Below are positions 19,401 through 30,996 of a stretch of DNA of 64,000 bases, one piece after another. The notes beneath the pieces were generated by a model. That model did not search any database. It had not been told where the DNA came from and saw nothing but the letters and a program-made list of their open reading frames with translations. The position numbers and the translations under genes are program-made. The stretch is from Scolanthus callimorphus (Eukaryota; Cnidaria; Anthozoa; Actiniaria; Edwardsiidae). Position 1 is the stretch's first letter. The number at the start of each line of letters is the position of its first letter. The stretch lies in contig CM066923.1 of NCBI GenBank assembly GCA_033964015.1, positions 24,812,168 through 24,876,167 of the forward strand, given 5' to 3'.

Positions 19401-19805
19401 CTCACCAAGTGTGATATTGATAAAACCATTTTGCCATTATAATTATTGCACGCACAGTCCATCTATATGACGCGATATCATAAACACTCTTCCGAAAGTT
19501 TGATTAAACTAAAACGAGTATACAGAAGAACAGACGGCAACAGACGAAGCATCTAAACCAGACTGTCAGTAGGCTTCCCGCGCCACTTACAAAATGCACG
19601 TTCCCCCAATTCATCAAGGGCGGATGTTAGGGGGGGTGGGGGTGATTAGGGTGGCTAGCCACCCCCCTTGTTCTCATATTTCTTGTAAAAACCTTAAGAT
19701 CAGCCACCCCCTTGGTCTGAACTCTGTAGTTTTTTTCCCCAAAGAATCATGTAAAGCTGATTAACGTTTTGTCGATCTACTGAGCAAATGGGCTTCTGGG
19801 AATTT

Positions 19806-19905
19806 ATTACCACTGTATGCATTGCTGGACACGACCTCAAAATTTGATGTTGCGATGGGCGATTTTTAGCCGGAACTCAAACCGAAACGCTGGATTTAAC
19901 TAAAC
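19806..19905. mobile_element. Left half of the TTACCACTGTATGCATTGCT MITE
   Basis: TTACCACTGTATGCATTGCT, GACCTCAAAATTTGATGTTG and GGGCGATTTTTAGC match the element at 15720-16000. Confidence 0.55.
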
Positions 19906-20480
19906 AATTTAACTAAACTGTTGTCAAAATAGTTGCATTTTGTTTGCTTCTAAGCACGTTATCATCACTTTGCGATGTGTTGGTCCAAGGGACGTATCTG
20001 ATTGGTTGATTTCCCCGCGTAAATTCCTGTCATTTTGGCGCGCGTATTGGTGTCACAGCGCGATTCTGAAGATTCCGCAGTTAACAGTACAAGGCTTTTG
20101 GCACAGCCGCCCAACACGCTGCATTATTCAAAATTCAAGGTTTACCTAATTAAAACTAGCTAGCTTAAACACTAATTTTCCAGCAGGCAGTCAGATTTCT
20201 CAAGTACATGCCAGACATAGTACAACAAAGTTATGGGGGAGATTATCCCAGACCTCAAAGAGGCTGCTCACTTAAATCTAATTAAAAAAAAAATACGAGA
20301 TGTTGATACAACGATATTAGCAGATAGTGGGTGCAAGTGCTGTCACCTCTGCAATTCCTAAATATTTTTTATATGTTCTATTTTTTATACCTTATATCTT
20401 CTGCAAGCCAAGTTGTGATACTTATACAACGTATTGATGTGCTTTCTTGCTCATTAATATTGCATTGTGCAGATTCCAGC

Positions 20481-20655
20481 ATGAACACAAAGGCCTTCGT
20501 TATCCTTGCGTTCCTTCTGATCGGCTTCATCTCCGTGTCACGTGGGCAGCATTATGATCCTGAAAATCTGGTTGCTAAGCGACGACTGGCGAAAATGCTT
20601 GAAACGAGAAGCCTGGATAGAGAGATAACTCGCCTGCGACGATTCCTCGCGACTG
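20481..20655 (+). CDS. Small secreted peptide gene, copy 1 (possibly truncated)
   Basis: ATG at 20481 opens a signal peptide (MNTKAFVILAFLLIGF, cleavage near SRG-Q), then a short charged helix-like segment rich in Arg, Lys, Glu and Leu with no Cys. The frame either runs on to a TAA eight bases later or splices at G|GTGAGT, phase 1. It is nearly identical to copy 2 at 26409, with one codon less. The matching second exon of copy 2 is not found downstream: similarity continues through the intron to about 20960 and then stops. Copy 1 may therefore end at the in-frame stop or be decaying. I do not recognise the family; absence of Cys argues against a disulfide-rich peptide. Confidence 0.6.
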
Positions 20656-21671
20656 GTGAGTAACGAAAACATCAAGCGTCATTTTGCAGGTTTTTAGCCA
20701 ACTCACTGAGCATGACTGGCATTATATTTTTATTGACTTGTTTACGAAATTGGTAAACGAAATTTGATTGAAAACGTTCGAATAACCAAGTTCTTTTCGA
20801 GATTCTTTATAAAACGCAGGTAAAAGATCACAGATTAATCACGTTTTTAATTGTTTTGCATCCAACAACCACGTGGCAGCAGACAAACTACAAAGGGATG
20901 CCTACTAAGGCTTCTTTGTATAGGACAAGCAACCATGTATGCCCATAGGCTTCCCAGGATCATTGAGCGAACTTTAGAGTTGATAGTTCGCAGTTTTATA
21001 GTGTCGCTGTGTGAAGTTTGACTGAGTTCGATGAGCGCTAAAATATGAGTACCTACGAAAAATAAAAAAGTTTGAAAAATACCCTTATCTAGTCCTTTAG
21101 TACTTTAATAAATCACTACTAGCATTTATTCGGTCAGAAATACACTTTTAAGCGAGTTTTAGCCAATTTTATTGTCACCTCTTACTCTTACTATATGTTC
21201 TGGAAGGCCGCAAACTGCAAAATTCCGAACGCTCAGCGATCCACAAATTTCCCTCGATTTTTTTCCCAAAAATCATCGTCGCTTGCTCAAACAAACCTCG
21301 CATAATAAAAGTAAAACTATTCAGCTTTGTTGTTTACCTTTCTCGTGGAAATCAAACCCTCTCTGGCTGATATAAATGGCGAATCTTTCAGCCTCGTCCT
21401 TTCGGTCCTGAGAGCAATGGCGGCCCCGGCAGTAAATCCCGTTCCAAAACACAAACCGTTGAGACATTTTTTATCCCGTCGAGGGATGGGCCAGACATTG
21501 TGTCAGGCTCTAGTCACTTCCCGTCCTAGACCCGGTAAAACGTTTTTGCACGTGATCGTTGGATTTGATTGATTTTCCATTTTTCGATTTAACTTCAATA
21601 CATAATAAAAATTTCGGAGCGCAATGACATCTAATATACGCTTTTCTCGCACAACGAAGACACAACCCCAG

Positions 21672-21838
21672 TGCCGTAGCTAGCATAGGGTCAGGGGGGG
21701 CAGTTGCCCCCCAGCGAAGTAACATTTTTAGTGTCAACATGTGGAGAAAAACCTGCTTGCCCCCCCCCCCCCCCCCAGCAAAAACAAATAATGACCAAGG
21801 CTTGTCCCCCGGTCAAAAAGTTCTTGCTACGGCCTTGA
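21672..21838. mobile_element. MITE with GCCGTAGC ends and poly-C tract
   Basis: GTGCCGTAGCTAGCATAGGG at the left, TTGCTACGGCCTTG at the right; contains a run of about sixteen C. Confidence 0.5.
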
Positions 21839-21894
21839 ACCTTCGCGCCCTTTATCTTGACGAGTAAAAAATAACTTTCCCAAAAATACCTTGC

Positions 21895-22628
21895 AGTGGT
21901 AGGTAGGCACAGACAGATTCTGCTCGGCAACTTTTGAGCAACTTTTCAATTTTGAGCAACTTTTTCAATTCTGAGCAACTTTTTTCAACTGTGAGCAACT
22001 TCTTCGCATTTCCGCTATTTCCTATTGAATTTTTACAACAAAATGGCAATTTGTGATACATTTGCCATTTCAAATCAAACACAGAATGAAAAATCTTGCT
22101 AAAAAGATAATAAAAAAGTACTTTCTTCACCTTGGGTGCTCACTGCTCAGAGGTATCTTCAAGATATATGGATGTCTCGTAAGCAAAATGGCGGAAGACC
22201 CTATTCAAATTGCTAGAGAAAATGGGGCTGAGGTGACATAACCTAAAAGGGCTTCCTTAAAGTTTCTTTCAAAAATAGTAGCAGCAGTTATTATTGTATG
22301 AGTTTGATACTACAAACTCCCCATTTTTTACTAATGGCGGCAAGTCAGTCTCTTTTTAAACAACCGTATATTGATTAGTATAATTATGTCATATGGTGTT
22401 TAGAATATAATTGCCTGATCTTATGGAGATGTTGAGTTGAGTGATTCTTTATCATTTTTTAAATAAATCAGGCGACAAGCGTGAAGAAATGCTCTTTTTT
22501 GGGGAGCAACTTTTTTGATTCTGTGAGCAACTTTTTCGAATTTGAGCAACTTTTGAGCAACTTTTGAGGGTATTTTGCGGCAACTTTTAAAGAATTTTTG
22601 AGCAGAATCTGTCTGTGCCTAGTGGTAG
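21895..22628. mobile_element. hAT-like MITE with 8-bp target duplication
   Basis: Terminal repeats AGGCACAGACAGATTCTGCT and complement, flanked by AGTGGTAG at 21895-21902 and 22621-22628. Subterminal GAGCAACTTTT repeats near both ends. Length and 8-bp duplication fit a non-autonomous hAT. Confidence 0.65.
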
Positions 22629-22629
22629 G

Positions 22630-24670
22630 CCTGCCGCGCAGTCACTATGCTCGAAAGAAGAACCCTTAGGTAAGCGTGAGTTCGACGTTACAAGCATAGA
22701 AATTCATAGAAATTCGTCTTTTGGGCCGCGCGTCACGCACGTGAATAATAATAATTTCGTCATTTGCGGCGTGTAGTTGCGCGCATCAATAATATAAAAA
22801 CAGACTCAGCAATAGACGCTTTCCTATGTCCTAATAGACGCTAACCTATGTAGTTGAGGTAGCGTATTTCCTGGCTGCTGAAAGGCTTTGTCTACTATAC
22901 ACGAAAAATGTAATGTTCATCTACCCTTTCTATGAGGCTTGATGAAATGCGTTTATCAAAATTTGGGAAGAAAAATGTGTCCCCTCTTTCTGTAAAATGT
23001 CTTCTACTAGGTGAAGCAGGGGACGGGGAGAGGGTCACAATTTTTTGATACGTTCAAGGGGTTTGGACGTCTTTGTTGCTTTTGGCTGCGAGAATTTATT
23101 TATTTATTTATTTTGGCGCCTTTGCGAACTCGATCTTCTCGCTTACGAAAACGCTAGAATTAGATCTTCCGTCCACTTCGAATCCTATAACACAGTTCCC
23201 CAAGTTTGCAAGAAAATGGAGTGGCTTTGAAGTTCCGTGGTGCAGCCGTGTTTTCAGGTTTCTGTGCCACAACAGTTTGACCTTGACCCCGCCCACATCA
23301 CGTATATATAAGATGTTAAAGTTTATTATATGTTTTTCCGGAAACTAACTCTCGTATTTTCTGTATCTTCACTAGTGAAAATATGAAAAACTTATGTACC
23401 GAGTGTCCCGGATGTGTACGTTTGCAGTGGTTCTCCTCGTCAAGAGGAGAGGAACAGGCCTCAATAATCTCCTATATCCCTCCATTTTTTCCCCCATTTC
23501 TCCCCCTCCCTGAAATATTAGGGCATTTCTCCCTCCTCCATCCATCCCTTCTATTTCGGGTCTCCTTCCTCCCTTTATTCTAATTTCTCCCTCGTCCCTT
23601 AGATTTTGAAGCAGTTTCTCCCTCATCCCTCTTCTGTTCCTCTCTCTCCCCTCTCGTCACTTTCGTCTGCAGTGAAATTTAGGTTTTGTTCTAGCGGAAA
23701 AAAAAACCTTAGGTCAATTATGGCAGAGAAGGCTACAACAACACAAAGGGAAGTGTTCTTAACTAATCAGAAAGGAATAAAGGCTGGTTTCTCCATATAG
23801 TCTTATCTGTCGTATCTGTCGCATCAGTCGACCGTGAAACAATGGAAATTGGAATTATTCTTTTGTTTCACGGTTGACTGATACGACAGTCGTAAAATCT
23901 TGTTCTTGCCACTCGAAAATAAAATCCGTATCTTCGCGCCAGCGTGTAATATCCTCAATATATTTAGTTCCTCCACAGACAACATATATAAAGCAAATTT
24001 TTCATCTTCAGTGAAGGTCTCACAACTACTAACTAACTAACTACACTCACCAGGGAACCTCGTAATTGGGGCTCGCTATGTCGAATTTCCCGGCCCTCGG
24101 GCAAATCATATAAATTATATCAATAAATTTTCTGTTACACCGCACGAGCGCCAAAACTGGCGAGAATTTAGGCGGGGAAAACAACTAGTCAGAAACCGTT
24201 AGGAGAAAATATTTTCTTCCAACGCCGTCAATATTTTGGGGAATTGCCGTCTCAAAATCGTAATTAATATTGTATCGCGATTCTTGAATATTTTCTGGAG
24301 GAAATGGCAAGAAATAGTGTTATTTATTGTCGACTGAAATTTGAATTCTCATTACATTTACGCGCGCTCTCACGCAATCACAAGGGCTTTTCGCACGAGC
24401 TCGAGCATTTTCAGTTTACATATTTCCATCTTTTTTGGTGAAAAAAATCTCTTTCTGCCATAAGATATTGCTAGAAATATAGCTAAACGTTATTTCTAAC
24501 CATTGACAATAAAATGAAACATGAATTCGTGCGAAAAAAGTTTAATTTTGCGAGCTGTTTTTGAGCCGTCAATTCCACAAAATATTGACGGCTCACAATA
24601 ACACAGAGTGGCAGGGTGAATCGCGATAATCTCTCAAAGTTTGCGTGAATTCACAAGATCAGTTCACTTA
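22630..24670. other. Intergenic stretch without a recognised gene
   Basis: Holds a CT-rich low-complexity run (23490-23660) and the hairpin at 23812. Short open frames have no family features. I see nothing else I can support. Confidence 0.5.
23812..23890. repeat. Hairpin CGACCGTGAAACAA / TTGTTTCACGGTTG
   Basis: TGTCGTATCTGTCGCATCAG at the left pairs with CTGATACGACA at the right; loop about 20 bases. Confidence 0.5.
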
Positions 24671-24673
24671 TTA

Positions 24674-25108
24674 CAGTCAAAAGACATGAAGCGTGCCCCC
24701 TAGAGTTGTCATATTCAATTTATTATCCATTATTGATTTCATTATTCATTATTGATTTCATTATTCAATCCAAAAAATGCATTTTTCAATTCAATATTGA
24801 AAATGTTATAACCGTTGCAAATCGAAACTCATTTTTTTGTTTACGATTCCATGACAACGCACGTCCTCTTCCACACTTTGGCGCCTGTGTGTCTGTTCTC
24901 GGAACATTCTGCACGCTTTTTGCTCGAAAAGGGCGTGCGTTGCCATGGAATCATAGACAGAGAACACGTTTTCGATTTGCAACAGCTATAACCTTTTTTA
25001 ACATTGCCTTGAAAAATACAGTTTTGGATTGAGTAATGAAAACAATAATGGAATAATGAATTGAATATTCAACTCTAGGGGGACACGCTTCATGTCTTTT
25101 GACTGTAA
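24674..25108. mobile_element. MITE with ACAGTCAAAAGACATGAAGC ends, full copy
   Basis: Ends ACAGTCAAAAGACATGAAGC and GCTTCATGTCTTTTGACTGT are perfect inverted repeats that extend into TAGAGTTG; inner arms around ATTCCATGACAACGCACG are also inverted. Partial copy at 60690-60860. Confidence 0.7.
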
Positions 25109-25665
25109 TAGATTCAAGCTAATCCGTGGTTTGCTAGTGAGTTCCCTAACGGTTCGATGGTTAATGACAATGCGTTAAATATACCGCAACTCCCTTGGCC
25201 TAATGGCCAACGATGCATAAGGCGTTTCATAAATAAATATTATTAACTGAGTGTTCGATATATTAACATAGTTTATATGAGTGGGATTGTTAGGAATTAG
25301 CAAACCTAGCACCATATATTATTGTATGATTTCTTTTGTTCCCTTTTTCGGAGGAATCATTCGGGGGGGGGGGGGGGACTCCAATATTCACCAACATCAG
25401 CGAGTAAGATTCAGTGTGCACTCAGTCTCAGACATTTACCATGAGCACAAACAATATATTGCTTTTGTGCGCTTTCAATGCCCTTCTAAACGTCCAACCC
25501 AATGAGGGGAATCCATTGATGTTTACCGAGCTTCCTAATCATTTCACTCTATTAACTATGATATGTGGTAGTCACTGCACATGACTTAATTCTTTTGTAA
25601 TAATTAGTGACTGTAGATCGCGCGATTAACGGTGCATAAAGCATTGGTGATTATTAATGAGTGCA

Positions 25666-25672
25666 TATAAAA
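25666..25672 (+). promoter_or_regulatory. TATA box of small-peptide copy 2
   Basis: TATAAAA, followed about 25-30 bases later by the presumed transcript start and at 25768 by a good donor (ACAAG|GTACGT). This fits a short non-coding first exon spliced to the acceptor at 26399-26400. Confidence 0.5.
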
Positions 25673-26408
25673 GGCAGTAAGTGGTCCTAGTCAAGTCATT
25701 GCATCTTGGTCAGCCTGCGACTAACGACGAAACATTCGCTGTGTAATAATCTATTGATTTCACAAGGTACGTATTAGTCTGATAAGATGATTTAGCTCAG
25801 CCCTTGGCGAAATCTGTTTATTGAGATTATTTTCGTGCATGTTCATTCAATAATGGTGTAAGGAAGGGGGCTCCCACAGAGCTAATAGTGTAATAGCCGC
25901 AGCAGTTTATATATTGGTCTGTTCCTAAATGACGAGCAATTTTAACTACACTTTTGTCAAAGTAGTTGCATTCTGTTTGCTTCTAAATACGTTTCCACTC
26001 ATTTTGGCGGATGCGACCGAAATTTATCAGATTTGTATTTTGGCACACCCACCCCACAGCAAGGCGCCGCTGCACTTATTCAAAATTCAAGTTTCATTCC
26101 TTATTTGGGGGGGGGGGGGGGGGGCTTATTGAGACTAGCTACTAGCTAAGCTCAATCCTAGATTTCCAGCATGATAAGCAAACTAAACATATAAAATTCA
26201 CAAATTCAAGTTCACGCGTCTGTGTTAAAAGGTAAAGTTTGGTGTGGACGGAAACTAAAACACAGTTTGGCGTTCGGGAATGCAAAGTGGGACTTCGCAG
26301 AATTATGAAAATCGCAGTAATTCATCGTCCGCAAGCCAAGTTTTGATACTTATACACCGTATTGATGTGCTATCTTGCTCATTAATATTCCATTGTGCAG
26401 ATTCCAGC

Positions 26409-27104
26409 ATGAACACAAAGGCCTTCGTTATCCTGGCGTTCCTTCTGATCGGCTTCTTCTCCGTGTCACGTGGGCAGCATTATGATCCTGAAAATCTGGT
26501 TGCTAAGCGACGACTGGCGAAAATGCTTGAAACGAGAAGCAACCTGGATAGAGAGATAACTCGCCTGGAACGCTTCATCGCAGCTGGTGAGTAACGAAAG
26601 ATTAATCAAGCGTTAAGTCGTGAGCAAAGCTCAGGACGTTATTTTGTTACAAAAAATGTATGGGAAAATAATTGAAATAATCAAAAATTTCCACGGATCA
26701 TCATTAGGTAAGTAAGGTAGTATAGATTTAAGAATGCTTTTAGCAATCGGCTTACAGTACAATATGTTAATTAGTTTTAAAATTTACATTTATTCGTTTA
26801 AATATGTATTTTAGATGATTTTTTATTGTAACGATTGAAACTTAGGACATATAATATAATTAATATAAAACAATCAATATACAATTTATCATAATAATTA
26901 ATATAAGGTACAATATCACAGATCCATCACGTTTTAAATTGTTTTGCATCCCACAACCGCGTGGCAGGACACATTCTTTATTAGGAGTAGCAACCATGTA
27001 TTCCTTGCGTGCCTATTTATTCAGTTTGTTTCTCATCGACAGAGGTCCGAAAGAGAGTTAACAGCGATGGTGTATTTGCACCATACTCTGATCCTGATAA
27101 ATAA
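26409..27104 (+). CDS. Small secreted peptide gene, copy 2, two coding exons
   Basis: Exon A 26409-26586 encodes a signal peptide, then QHYDPENLVAKRRLAKMLE and a heptad-like charged segment, leaving at G|GTGAGT (phase 1). Exon B 27043-27104, after ATCGACAG, continues in frame with EVRKRVNSDG and ends at TAA, 79 residues in total. Basic pairs (KRR, RKR) could be prohormone processing sites. A leader exon is likely at about 25690-25767 with a TATA box and donor AAG|GTACGT, and CATTGTGCAG just before the start is a good acceptor for it. A further strong donor (CAG|GTGAGT) at 27114 follows the stop, so the 3' UTR may be spliced or another isoform may exist. The family is unknown to me; a secreted peptide or hormone precursor is the inference. 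Confidence 0.6.
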
Positions 27105-28299
27105 TGTGCACAGGTGAGTATCACAAAACCAACTGGACTAAAACCAGCACATAGATTAGTAGATCACTACTCGCTGATGCTAACTCCCCCATCCAGACAG
27201 ACCCTATATTCATCCCTATTCCCTAACTCCCCGACACTCCCCTAACGTTGCCCACCATTATTGCCGGTGACAGAACATATCAAGATACCGTAAGCTTGCT
27301 AGATCATTCTTACTCCCGGTAGCTCAGAAAACAACAAAAACAACAAACAAACAAAAAAGAAACAGAGGATACCCGTTCTCCTATACCAGGCATCATATGA
27401 TAGATTACTACATGAAATCAGGTCAAATTGTTATTATTATCCATGACTTTGCAGCATTCCAATGCAAGCCTGTCGGACGCTAAATTACGAAGTCGTACGC
27501 GTACACAAATGACGTCTATATGGTACACTTGCCTCAGTGGAGGGTGTAGCTCGGAATAAGGAAGAAAATGTAAATAAGACAAATGTTCAATAAAAATTAT
27601 GAGTAATAAAGTGCAAACGTCTGTATTTTTGTAGCTACTGCTATATGTGTTTAAAAGCATTCTGCAACCCAGAGCTCTCCGGCTCGTCGCCTCACAGGCT
27701 CTGTGACATCCATTTAACTTTATAAAAACGTATCTGTCAATCCCAGTCGTCTTTTCAACCTATACCTTCGACTTGAACGCTTTTAAAGTAATCGTGAAGC
27801 ATCAAAACAATCATTTCCTTTTGAGCATGCGTCGGTGGCTGTCACCAGAGCCTCCCGGCCCGCGAGGTGAGGATTCGGGGAGCTCTGGGTACGAGAATGT
27901 GCTTAAAGCAAAGCACTTGAGTTCCAAAGGCACCAACGCTATGTTATGTGGACGTTGCTTTTTCCGTATACATCGGATTAACACGTGCCAACACGCTAGT
28001 CTTAACCAATCAAGTCGCAGTATTTGGAAATGCTTTCAGGTTTCTATCTCGCCAACGCGAAAAAAAAACCCGTCCACATTCAAACGCAAAGAGAAATAGC
28101 AAAGTATTGTTTTGATTCTAAAATTATATGCTTGTGGTATGGGAGGATGCGGAGCGTGGGTCATAGTCCATAGAGTACTGGCAACCCGCCTTTTAACGCC
28201 GAGATAAAGCTCCGTCGGACCCCCAGCCCCAGGCTTTTCCTAAGCACCCACCTAGACGTAGACCACGACTGCCCTTACTGTAGCTCGTAAAAAAGGTAA

Positions 28300-28600
28300 A
28301 AAGTAAAGTAACCGTGCTTATATAGCGCTTAACCTCGCGGCTCAAAGCGCTCTTACATTAACGGATAACTCATCCTATAGAACCAGCTTTATAAACATGA
28401 GTGTGTTTGCATTGTGAGTTCTGTGACACAGAGGTTGGGCAACTTCCGACGGTCCTCGTGGTTCTTTAACGTCCCTCTGGTTCCGGTTAGTGTAGTGTAT
28501 GTGAGAGACTGGGCCTACGGTTTAACGTCCTTATCCGAGAAGACGCGAAGGTCTAACTATTTGCAGATGTTAGAGCAAAGGCAGCACCTCGTTTCTCACC
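28300..28600 (-). mobile_element. SINE family 1, inverted copy
   Basis: Complement carries TTAGAGCAAAGGCAGCACCT-type body words, GGTTGGGCAACTTCCGACGG and the tail TATATAGCGCTTAACC; the pol III box region is missing. Confidence 0.6.
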
Positions 28601-28780
28601 GAAAATTATGTATATTAAAGCTCATTAAAAACTTACCAATCAGCATCCATCTTCAAGGTCTTGAGAATCGTAGATTATTCGCTCAAAGACTTAGTTGGTC
28701 TGTAGTTAGTTAAATGATCCGCTTCACGGAAAAAGAAAGAAGGGACAGACAGACAGTCAGACATTTTTATTATTCGTTAG

Positions 28781-28934
28781 GGAAGCACGGTTGGTCCAGC
28801 GTTACGGCGTTGGGTCTCTCACCGCTGTGATCTGGGTTCGACTCCTGGCCGGGACAGAGGAAATTTTCTTTCTGTTCGGGTCTCGGTCGAAACTGGTTCA
28901 TATTGTGAGTTGAACTTTGTTCTACTGTGTTTCA

Positions 28935-28966
<32 letters not shown>

Positions 28967-29150
28967 CGTCTCGCCTTTCTACCCTACCCAGTTCCAGGGG
29001 GGACGTTAAAGAAACACTGGGGACGTAATAAACCCTCTGGCAGTGACCACCCTCAGTGTCTGTGCTTATGACCGCTTGGCTGCCAGTGGCGCCGTTGAGA
29101 CCCAACGCAATTCAGCTTACGAGCTGCGAGTTTGGGGAGTCGGTCGCACA
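28781..29150 (+). mobile_element. tRNA-derived SINE (family 2)
   Basis: Box A-like TTGGTCCAGCGTTACGG at 28791 and box B GGGTTCGACTCC at 28834-28845, body with GGATGAGACAATAAACCGAG and GTCTCGCC, tail TTCAGCTTACGAGCTGCGAG. The body differs from family 1. Confidence 0.6.
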
Positions 29151-30075
29151 TACGTTTATACGTTTTTTTTTTGACATCGTATACAAAAAGTACATGGATG
29201 GGTAGTTCCAAATAAGAGTTATTTAAAAATAGATGTAATTATATAGCGTATATAGTATCTTTCCGGAGGAGGAAGCACTCGTGTACAAATTTTGCAATGG
29301 CTTTTTGTGCTTTCGTATTTTTACCTGAGTAATTTATCAAAAAGTGAAAGTAGACTTTGTCAGACAATTTATTAAATTTTACATTTTCTATTTCCTCTAT
29401 TTTTCGAATTAGCTCATTTATATATTTTGCAATGGATTGAAAAATGTTGTTCATCTTCCACTTCTTCGTGGCAAATAACTTACACGATGTGACCCCCGGG
29501 GGTGGGGTGGGGGGCGATGGTAGGAATGATCTACCTATCGTGACCGTCGTCGTATTTTTCAGGGGTTAGAATCGTCCATCCGGTATTTTTTAGGGGTTCT
29601 TTGAACGAAAACGGTGCGCTGAAGGAGGGTGGAATCTTTTCTGATCAAGTATTTGTTAGGGTGGACATTTGATCTTCCGATGGTCATCCCCCCGTCCCCC
29701 CCCCCCCCCCCCCCCCCCCCGGTGCGACAGAGAACTGCAGAGGGCTTATTTAGCAAAGATGGCGCATTGCATTTTGCGCTTCAACGACCAACTGCCAAAC
29801 GTTCAGTGTCAATAAGAATCCTGACATCCTGACATCTCACTCGGCTTGGCATGACCGAGGATTGATCATTGACTTATCATAAGCACCCTAGTTTGGGTCA
29901 CAAATATTACGAACCGCCAAAAAGAAAGGCCCGGGCTAAATCCGCCCAAGTTCCATCCTTGTAATCGGGTGTAGGGTAGTACACGGTTCTTTTTCCATGT
30001 CTGTCTAATACTGAGTTTCCATATTCACGAGGTGCCGATAGCAGGACTTTGATTCACGGCAAGATACCCTTCCTG

Positions 30076-30227
30076 TCACGCAACACTTGTTGTCTGAGAG
30101 ACATCAACATTGAATCCAAAGTCGTCCTGCTAGTGTGGCTGTAAACCCATGTCACGCAACACTTGTTGTCTGAGAGACATCAACATTGAATCCAAAGTCT
30201 TCCTGCTAAGTGTGGCTGTAAACCCAT
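30076..30227. repeat. Tandem duplication of about 76 bp
   Basis: Two near-identical units from GTCACGCAACACTTGTTGTC to GGCTGTAAACCCAT, about 800 bases upstream of the cGAS-like gene. Confidence 0.8.
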
Positions 30228-30996
30228 GTACACCGTGTAAATGTTTAAGTCAAATGTTTTTGCTAACGTATGACTGAGAAGCTCATAGGAGGTACGATTC
30301 TTCAATTCACACAGGAAAATTGCATCTATCTAATTAGACATTCACTAGACGTAGTTCTACTCGCCAAATATGATATGGACACAGGGAAACAATTGCATCT
30401 CTTGCAGGTAAACAGGTGAATATAACATCACACTGTACTTCTATAATAGAATCTTGATAGAATCAAAATAAACGCTTCAAATTCGTATTCTGTCTGACTA
30501 CAGTGTAGTTTAGTTTTAGTCATGTGTAGTCGCTGGTCTTTTGTGTCAGGTTTAATCATTGTTCGTTTCTAGATGAACTTTGAAACATACTGCCGATTAA
30601 ATAACGCTTCGGCAATTCGTTGCTTTTCTGTCTGTGTGTTATAAGTCGCTTGTCGGAAGGCACGCTCTGCTAGCAGAGGATTCTTTCTGTCAGAATATTA
30701 CCTGCAAAATTTAAAATTTGTTCCTTGAAAGGGTAATGAGTTGAGTCACTCACTCACACCCGATTATATTATAATTATATCTCGACCTCAGGCGATAGGA
30801 CTGTACTTTTAGGCTTGCCTCCTTTTCTGCTAAACTGGCTTCATCTTATTTAACGAGGTGCAACGAGGTGGTCATAAAACTCTGCATTTTTATATTGCTA
30901 TAATAAACGATTATTCTTCTTTGACAGGAGGTTGTACATCTCTTAGATTCCAAGCTCCATAACTCCAGCAACAATTAGATAAACAAGAGTTTCCCT

